Assembly (NCBI GenBank): GCA_006503475.1
Contig: RSEH01000022.1
Coordinates: 124,001-188,000 of the forward strand
Source: Stentor roeselii
Lineage: Eukaryota; Ciliophora; Heterotrichea; Heterotrichida; Stentoridae
Reading direction: 5' to 3'
DNA length: 64,000 nt
The position numbers and the translations under genes are program-made. The notes beneath the pieces are model-generated. The model was not told the DNA's origin. It searched no databases and saw nothing but the letters and a program-made list of their open reading frames with translations. This document shows, one piece after another, positions 58,411 to 64,000 of this stretch. Position 1 is the stretch's first letter, and every line of letters begins with the position of its first letter.

Positions 58411-59187
58411 ATGGAAACTCAAATGCAGAACTTGAATCAGTCTTCACAATTCGCACGTTTTCAGCCATCCTTAGTTTCAGCTGTACCTGTGCAATCGCCT
58501 TTCACTCCATCCGGATTTCAAAATGGAAATCATTACCCTTATCAGAATCATCAAAATATGCACAGGTATCATCTAGTGCAAGAAGAATCCCGTCTGTATC
58601 ACCAACAACAAGTGCAAAGATGGGCAAATTGGGTAAAATTTATAGCTGTGTTTATAATAATCAAGAATCTTATGTCAATTTTTATAATGGCAGCAGAATT
58701 ATTATTCACGAAGGTAAATACGACTACTAAAAACATGTTATTGCCAAATTTTCTTGAATCATGTTCATTTGTGTTGGTGGGAATGATTGGGTTCAGGGTA
58801 TCATTGCAAAAAACAGTGAAAGGAGCCAAGGTTTATATTTTTACCTTAATTTTGTTGATTCTTGTTGAATTTCTTTACGCTGTTTTTGTTGTTGAAGATA
58901 TTATTGATTATTTATGTGAAGATGGAATAATGAGTGCGATTTATGGGTCTTATGGAGATAAAGTGTGTGATGATAAGAAGCTCTATATGATTACTCAAGT
59001 ATTTACTATTTTTCTTTATGTTATTTTGTTCATTTGCATTATGGTCCCGATTATTTGTTGTCCTTACAAAATGATCAAGCATACGAAAATAATTGAAAGT
59101 AGTCGGCTAAGTAGAGAGGAGTCTCATTCAACTGAACATTTCCAGAGTTTTGGATTTAATCCTGTTATAGGAAGGCAAGTTAGTTAA
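58411..59187 (+). CDS. Tandem-family multi-pass membrane protein, copy 3
   Basis: 258 residues. N-terminal region with Asn/Gln/His (NGNHYPYQNHQNMHRYHLV), the shared QQVQRWANWVKFIAVFIIIK that also begins the first span of copy 1, four hydrophobic segments, CCPYKMIKHTKIIESSRLS and C-terminal FGFNPVIGRQVS. Start in TTTATAAATGG. Closest to copy 1, so copies 1 and 3 probably arose from a later duplication than copy 2. Confidence 0.72.
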   Translation: METQMQNLNQSSQFARFQPSLVSAVPVQSPFTPSGFQNGNHYPYQNHQNMHRYHLVQEESRLYHQQQVQRWANWVKFIAVFIIIKNLMSIFIMAAELLFTKVNTTTKNMLLPNFLESCSFVLVGMIGFRVSLQKTVKGAKVYIFTLILLILVEFLYAVFVVEDIIDYLCEDGIMSAIYGSYGDKVCDDKKLYMITQVFTIFLYVILFICIMVPIICCPYKMIKHTKIIESSRLSREESHSTEHFQSFGFNPVIGRQVS

Positions 59188-60254
59188 GATTGTTATTAAA
59201 TCAATTAGGATTAGATGATTCTTTTGTTTTATGAGAGATTTTTCGTTATTTATAAAGATTGAGTTGGGATTAAGGATTTTATGATTAGCTTGGTTATTTT
59301 GATAGTGTTTAAGATTTAGTAGAAATAACTTTCGTTTTATTCACTATTAAACAATGAATGAAATTTTATAAATTTAATTGGAAATATGAAGTCAAGTGAT
59401 TTAAAAATCAATATAGTAATTTTATTATGCAAATAAATCATATCGAATATATCCCTTCTAATATAGTAACTATGAATTCTCCTCTACTTAGACGATTACC
59501 TCATTAGCATTATCACACAATGATTAACCTTGCACAGAACATTAAATCTTTAATTTATTAAACTTCTGATTTTATTTGAGAGTCTTCAGATATTAAACTC
59601 TTGTTGATATCAGAGAAAATTCTGTTAAAACAGCATCTTTTCAAGAAAGACCTTCATTGATTTAAATCATTCAATATATTTGCCTACAGTTTTGAATTCT
59701 TTACTGCATTCCTTTAAGATAATCTGCAAGTTTCATAAGAAATACGACCTCCAATGGAGAGAACATTATTATGTGAAGGGTCTTAAGACAATATTAAGTA
59801 AATAAAGGATGAGCAAAGATAATATATGACTTAAGTGAAGAAGTAAAGACAATATTAATCATTCAAATAGTAATTTCGATTAGTTCTGAATATTATTGCA
59901 AAGAATAATTAATCAGAATTGAAAATTGATTTCAAAAGAAAAAGTGCTGAACTATCTCTAATGCACAAGAATAACATAAAATAATTATTTTTCCCTATAT
60001 GATTATATCATTTTCGTTTAAACATTGAGATGCTAATATATTAAAAATTTCAAAAAAATGATGAACAGCAGCAAGAATGAAAAGAAGAAGAAAATTCCCT
60101 TAACCACAGCCTAGCCTGATCGGCTAAAGAACCTAACCTCAACTGGTAAACCAATCCAGAAACCTACAAATAGAATTAAAAACCATACCCCCATAAAATT
60201 AATACATTCAAACAAATAATCCAATTAAATTCATTCTCTCACCAATTCTCATCA
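59188..60254. other. Intergenic region, nothing seen
   Basis: About 1.07 kb, AT-rich, no ORF with coding character, no repeats noted. Contains A-rich GAAGAAGAAAA-like stretches near 60080. Confidence 0.45.
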
Positions 60255-60800
60255 TTATTCCTCATTAAATACTCCCATCAACCCAGCAGCAGGAATTCCA
60301 CAAAGTCCATCAAACCTTCCCTGAGCATCAATAAACTCATCTAAATCCTTCACTCCATTCAACAAATTCAAAGCCTCATCAATTTCCTCCTGCATCATCC
60401 TAATCCTAATCCCACCAGCCTCAACTTCCATTTCAAGTTTCCTTTCCACTTCCTTCTGCTTAAAACATTCAGCTTCCAGCCTCTTTTTACTTTTCATTAA
60501 TTCAACAACTTGAATTTCAACATCATTAAAACATTCCTGCAAATCATCTAAATTTTTAACTATTTTCTGATCATCATCAGTTTGAACTTCCACATTTTTC
60601 ATCTCATTTCTCACTTTTTCCATTCTTTCCCTAATTCTCGGATAAACACTTTGCAAGACTTTTTGCAGTTGTTGACTTTCTTCTTGACTTTGAGCAAGAA
60701 AAGCTTTAAGTTCAGCTTCAGCGGATTCAAGAAGACTTTCAAGTTCTTTATTTTCTCTTTTAAGTTTTTCAATAGTTTTAAAGTCCCTGCTTTGTGTCAT
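60255..60800 (-). CDS. Coiled-coil protein, unknown
   Basis: 181 residues. Long charged heptad coiled coil from residue ~5 (LKRENKELESLLESAEAELK) to ~160, then a short non-coil tail (GRFDGLCGIPAAGLMGVFNEE). No family recognised. Start in TTATAAATG; only 19 bp separates it from the divergent DHHC gene start. Confidence 0.65.
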   Translation of the reverse strand: MTQSRDFKTIEKLKRENKELESLLESAEAELKAFLAQSQEESQQLQKVLQSVYPRIRERMEKVRNEMKNVEVQTDDDQKIVKNLDDLQECFNDVEIQVVELMKSKKRLEAECFKQKEVERKLEMEVEAGGIRIRMMQEEIDEALNLLNGVKDLDEFIDAQGRFDGLCGIPAAGLMGVFNEE

Positions 60801-60819
60801 TTATAAGAGTTCTCAATAA
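60801..60819. promoter_or_regulatory. 19-bp divergent intergenic region
   Basis: The two divergent start codons (60800 minus, 60820 plus) are 19 bp apart. TATAAATG covers the minus start. Transcription in both directions must initiate within or very near coding sequence. Confidence 0.55.
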
Positions 60820-62465
60820 ATGTCGGCAGAAATTTTTGAGATGCTTCATTCATCTCTTCTGAATCTTGACGACAGAAGGTATATCTCGATTCTTTCAAAT
60901 ATTCCTTGCAAGGTCACGAGTCTTCTGACGAAGGAGGACAACAACAGTAGAAATATTTAGTTTTGCATGAATTGGCTTTGGACATTGGCAAAGAAGAACA
61001 TCTTTTGACGTTTCTTGAGAAGATTGAAATGCATGTAAGGAAAAATCAGTTCTCGAATGAACCGGAGATTATGAAAATTTTGTCAAATCAGCAGAATAAG
61101 GATGGAAAAAGTCCACTTCATCAGGCAATTATGACTGGAAGGAAGGTAAAAAAGAATTAGAAACTTGTTAAGTGTTTTATTGACTTTGGAACTGACTTGA
61201 ACCTTCTGGATTATCAGGGACAAGGAGTGATTCATATGGCGACTATCGCTGAGCAGTTGTCTTTGCTTACACTTTTTCATAAGGTTTACCAACTGCCTAT
61301 TAATTCTAAGGATAAAAACGGGAGAACGCCTCTTCACATCGCAGCCTTTGAAGGCCACGAGCAGAGTTCAACCCTATTAATCGCTTGGAGTGAAGACATG
61401 AATGAATTAGATAATGAAGGACTGACTCCTCTACATCTAGCCGTGGTCGCAAAATCCTATCGCATAATCCGACACCTACTAATGCGAGGTGCAAGAAGAA
61501 GCATAAAAAACAATCAAGGTTCAACAGCTTTAGAAATCTCAGAACGAGTAGGAGTATCCGATCAAATAAAAGAATCACTTCAAGAGCCATTTTGCCTTTC
61601 AGGTCTAAATCCAATAAAATCACCATTACAGCCAGTGACAAACAGTTACTCTTCATTCGTGGTATACGTTGTCACCTTTTGTTTAAGATACATTCTTATC
61701 TTTCTCTACCTTTTCCCACAGCTCAATTTATTTTATGACATTTGTTTTATTTTTCTTTTTACCATCAATTTTGTGTTGTTTCAAATCGTGAGCAACGTCG
61801 ACCCAGGCTACGCGAAGATCGACTTTTCAATGGGTTACCTTCAGTTATACGAGAAGTACAACGGGGACTTCGTTTGTGCCTATTGCCAGGTGAAGAGGCC
61901 GTATCATATAAAGCACTGTCAACATTGCAATCGTTGTGTTCGGAAGTTTGACCATCACTGTCCTTGGATCCATAATTGTGTAGGTGAAGGAAATCATCGA
62001 GTCTTTTTTTGGTTTCTTGTCTTGACGGAAACTGACTTCATGTTTAACCTCGTCATCGGGATTCTTCATTATCTCGGCATTATTGCTGGAGATAGTCCTT
62101 TTGAAGAACTTTCAAGGCATAGTCCTTATGTTGACTTGGAAATTTACTTTGCACTTGGAACTGCGATTTTTAGTGGGGTTGCTTTTTTGATTGTCTCACC
62201 CCTGCTTTATGTGCAACTTACTAATTTGATTCAGAAAACTACCACTAATGAAAGGTTCGCTTTTCAAAAGCATAAAGGGAAGAAAAAAGGGGATTTGGAC
62301 TCGGATACTCGCAGCATGCTGCTCGTTGATGATGATGCGGAACCTCAGATGGTCAATGAACAGAATTCGGATTTGAGTGATAGTGAAATAAGTGTACAGG
62401 CTGTTCATAGGAGATGCTGCTTTAAAAGGTCGGCTAGGGTTAGTTGGGATAAGATACCGAACTGA
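60820..62465 (+). CDS. Ankyrin-repeat DHHC palmitoyltransferase, three exons
   Basis: 538 residues after removing a 14-nt intron (60947-60960) and a 15-nt intron (61146-61160). Residues 1-240: ankyrin repeats, including DNNILHELALDIGKEEHLLT (rebuilt across the first intron), DGKSPLHQAIMTGRK, QGVIHMATIAEQ, GRTPLHIAAFEGH and GLTPLHLAV. Residues ~280-480: four membrane spans around the DHHC cysteine-rich domain, CAYCQVKRPYHIKHCQHC, then CVRKFDHHCPWIHNCVGEGN, with DHHC at 368-371. This is the layout of Akr1/HIP14 (zDHHC17). The enzymes palmitoylate cytosolic Cys; the ankyrin domain recruits substrates. The tail is acidic and low-complexity. Confidence 0.85.
60947..60960 (+). other. Candidate 14-nt intron
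   Basis: GTAGAAATATTTAG; branch-type A at 6 nt from the 3' end as in the 15-nt introns. The upstream frame runs into the TAG of this element; removal of 14 nt (not 15) connects to the downstream frame and rebuilds the ankyrin signature DNNILHELA. Confidence 0.65.
61146..61160 (+). other. 15-nt intron
   Basis: GTAAAAAAGAATTAG, A at position 10. Removes an in-frame TAG and preserves frame (TGRKKLVKCFIDFG). Confidence 0.88.
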
Positions 62466-62860
62466 AGATTATTTAATAAGTTGGATGGAAGAGATTTTGA
62501 ATGGATTAATTTTTTTCGGAGTTTTGTTGATTTGATTGTTTTCTTCTTGAATAGATTAATTTTTTTCATTGTGTTCGTTAATCTTCTTGTTTTCTTCTTG
62601 AGTGGATTAATTTTTTTTATAGTTTTAGTTGATTTGATTGTTTTTCTTCTAAAATTGGCTAATTCTTATTGTTTCTATAGTTTCCGTTGATTTACTCAAC
62701 TTGTTATTTGTCTTATCATTTAAGGACTTTATTTTTATGATTGAAGATTTTTGATTTTCAGGAAGAATACTCGTTGAAGAAGTGAAAAAGTATGTATTTT
62801 TATAGAGTTTACTGTATTTTAAATTTAATTTCGCTAAAGACACATGTTTATTAAAGTAAA
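62466..62860. other. Intergenic region with minisatellite
   Basis: About 395 bp after the DHHC gene. The first two thirds hold the tandem repeat described next; the rest is AT-rich with nothing seen. Confidence 0.5.
62499..62690. repeat. 50-51-bp minisatellite, ~3.5 copies
   Basis: Units beginning GA[A/G]TGGATTAATTTTTTTC at 62499, 62549 and 62600, with a fourth degenerate unit at 62651. Spacing is 50, 51, 51 bp. One frame is open through the repeat (hydrophobic, VFFLNRLIFFIVFVN-like) but lacks an ATG and the 50-bp unit breaks codon phase. Confidence 0.8.
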
Positions 62861-63076
62861 ATGGAAGATGAGGAACTCAAGGTGCAGCTGTCTGAAACTC
62901 GGTTCTTAGAGGTCACTAAATTCAGGGGAAAAACACTTATTAGCATCAGGGAATTTTATGAAGATGCTAATGGAAATTTGAGACATAGCAAGAAAGGAAT
63001 TAGTCTTTCTGTTGATCAATGGACGACTTTAGTTGAAAATGCAGAAAGGATTAACGAAATGATCTTGAATAATTGA
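62861..63076 (+). CDS. SUB1: PC4/SUB1 transcriptional coactivator
   Basis: 71 residues, essentially only the PC4 domain: RFLEVTKFRGKTLISIREFY, then DANGNLRHSKKGISLSVDQW and a final helix (TTLVENAERINEM). It matches the PC4 core (RFVSVREFKGKxLIDIREY...KKGISLxxxQW). PC4 binds single-stranded DNA and acts in transcription by RNA polymerase II and III. The animal N-terminal Ser-rich regulatory arm is absent, as in small plant and bacterial forms. Convergent with the next gene, 9 bp between stops. Confidence 0.9.
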   Translation: MEDEELKVQLSETRFLEVTKFRGKTLISIREFYEDANGNLRHSKKGISLSVDQWTTLVENAERINEMILNN

Positions 63077-63085
63077 TTAAAATAA

Positions 63086-63391
63086 TTAGTTTATATGACC
63101 AGTCGCATCAGGCCTTGTGATTTTTAATGATGCTGTTTTCAAAACTTTTTCAGTGTCCCACAGCGAATTAGTTGTTGTTAATTTATAGTTCTCACACGAT
63201 GGGACACCTGAAATTTTGAACCTCTCAACCGCCTTTCTTACTTTAATGATATGTCCAATTTTAAACCCGAGTCTCTCGAAGTGATTCTCAGTGAGTTCCA
63301 TTAATATTTCAACCTCATCAACTCCATTATCGAGCAGTACTTGCTGATATTCCAACAAATTCAAAATTTTCAAAAATTCAAAAAGTTCCAT
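63086..63391 (-). CDS. Small SAM-domain protein
   Basis: About 101 residues from ATG 63391 (an upstream in-frame ATG at 63409 is possible). FLKILNLLEYQQVLLDNGVD then ILMELTENHFERLGFKIGHI and IKVRKAVERF give a full SAM domain (L..LNL..Y...F...GVD...LL.LTE..L..LGI..GHR.KI...I). The remaining ~35 residues are not a known domain. SAM domains mediate oligomerisation or binding to RNA or lipids. Confidence 0.8.
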   Translation of the reverse strand: MELFEFLKILNLLEYQQVLLDNGVDEVEILMELTENHFERLGFKIGHIIKVRKAVERFKISGVPSCENYKLTTTNSLWDTEKVLKTASLKITRPDATGHIN

Positions 63392-63518
63392 AATTATTCT
63401 AAAATTCATCAACCCACTAAAACCCAAGACCTAAAAAAACCCAAACTCTAAATTATTCCATTCTTCCATAAAATCCAGCCATTCACATATCTCTAAATTT
63501 CTCAATAATCATCTAATA

Positions 63519-64000
63519 ATGGATCCATCAAACAATTTCGAGAACCTCGAATTAATCGACCCAGTACCTTCTTCCCATTCACAAGAGCCTCGGATCCAAA
63601 TAACTTCAGCAATCTTCGAAAAGTCAAACCTCTCCAAATACGTAGCCTACGAAATCAAGCTCTTCCAAAACAACGAGAAACTCGAGTTACGCAAGCGCTA
63701 CACAGAATTCAAACAACTCCGAAAACAACTTCTTCAAACTTGGGGTGGAACCTACATCCCCCCCCTTCCTCCAAAGAAATTAATGGTAACCTCCACAAAG
63801 GGAAAATTCGACCCATCTTTCATTGAAAGTCGTCGAAAAATCTTAGAAAAATTCCTTCAACAATGTATCAAAATCCCTCATCTAAGCAATTCAGAAATTT
63901 TCCAAAGTTTTCTTAAAGGACTTGAACCTTCTTCTGAAAAAATTACAATTTTTCATATTCAGACTCTTTTTGAAGTAAATTTTGCGAATTATGTAGGAGC
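63519..64000 (+). CDS. Sorting nexin (PX domain), 3'-truncated by window edge
   Basis: First 160 codons visible; frame open to the edge. After a ~30-residue leader (MDPSNNFENLELIDPVPS) a PX domain covers residues ~30-145: YEIKLFQNNEKLELRKRYTE, FKQLRKQLLQTWGGTYIPPL, PPKKLM and FIESRRKILEKFLQQC. The RRY-TEF pair and the PPLPPK loop are typical of SNX1/2/4-type nexins that bind endosomal PI3P. What follows, for example a BAR domain, is outside the window. Confidence 0.85.
   Translation, partial: MDPSNNFENLELIDPVPSSHSQEPRIQITSAIFEKSNLSKYVAYEIKLFQNNEKLELRKRYTEFKQLRKQLLQTWGGTYIPPLPPKKLMVTSTKGKFDPSFIESRRKILEKFLQQCIKIPHLSNSEIFQSFLKGLEPSSEKITIFHIQTLFEVNFANYVG

Noticed and set aside
62481-62690. 69-codon hydrophobic ORF
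   Set aside because: No ATG start; it is a minisatellite read through in one frame.
1-64000. Non-standard genetic code (as in some other ciliates)
   Set aside because: Conserved genes (GSK3, PLK, HECT, Gsp, Rab) read through full length with the standard code, and all three stops end genes.
1-64000. Transposons, virus-like elements, CRISPR arrays, telomeric repeats
   Set aside because: None seen: no reverse transcriptase, integrase, transposase or capsid-like ORF, and no regular repeat-spacer pattern.

Overview
The window reads as a piece of the somatic (macronuclear) genome of a heterotrich ciliate, most like Stentor. About 48 protein genes sit in 64 kb. Intergenic DNA is AT-rich, nearly all genes are short and uninterrupted, and the standard genetic code fits: long conserved ORFs have no in-frame TAA, TAG or TGA. 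The introns are tiny. Eight ORF breaks are repaired exactly by removing a 15-nt GTA...AG element with an A at position 10 (6 nt from the 3' end), the intron type known from Stentor. Protein content is typical of a ciliate: SHIPPO/ODF3 PGPG-repeat axoneme proteins, SAM and ankyrin proteins, Rab, GSK3 and Polo kinases. No virus-like element, transposon, CRISPR array, rRNA or convincing tRNA was seen.

Layout. 1-10.4 kb: a UFD2/UBE4 ubiquitin ligase (cut by the window edge), an ELMO-domain protein, small unknowns, an XRCC1-like repair protein, a compact HECT ligase, a PX+WD40 protein and a degenerate small GTPase. 10.4-21 kb: a decayed copy of the neighbouring Exo84 gene, a coiled-coil protein, Exo84, a Ulp1/SENP SUMO protease, an acyl-anchored ankyrin protein, a Polo-like kinase, a C2H2 protein and a mitochondrial carrier. 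21-32 kb: a TRAPPC10-like tether subunit (one intron), a bifunctional glutathionylspermidine amidase/synthetase, a lipocalin, a second acyl-anchored ankyrin protein, a PGPG-repeat protein and an ankyrin/SAM protein. 32-43 kb: a 1663-residue surface protein built of PPC-like repeats, a 12-repeat SHIPPO protein and several unknowns. 44-54 kb: a variant kinase, a C2H2 protein, a Rab, GSK3, a B-box-like gene with an extraordinary micro-intron array, a WD40-like protein and a GDP-hexose phosphorylase (VTC2/GDPGP1 type). 54-64 kb: a tandem family of small multi-pass membrane proteins with a decayed member, a coiled-coil protein, an ankyrin-DHHC palmitoyltransferase, PC4/SUB1, a SAM protein and a sorting nexin cut by the right edge.

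The most unusual feature lies on the minus strand at 49318-49479. Nine consecutive 15-nt units, each GT...AG with A at position 10, are separated by only 3 or 6 nt. Six of them carry in-frame stops and must be removed to join a long first part to a coding last exon. The result is a run of 3-, 21-, 21-, 6- and 3-nt exons, all introns in the same phase. Two other genes need introns of non-standard length (14 nt and 17 nt). The genome is very compact: convergent genes end 5-25 bp apart, one divergent pair has 19 bp between start codons, and at least nine genes carry TATAAATG across the start codon.

All assignments come from reading translated sequence by eye. Stop-free 15-nt introns hidden inside ORFs cannot be excluded, so some proteins may be about 5 residues shorter than described.
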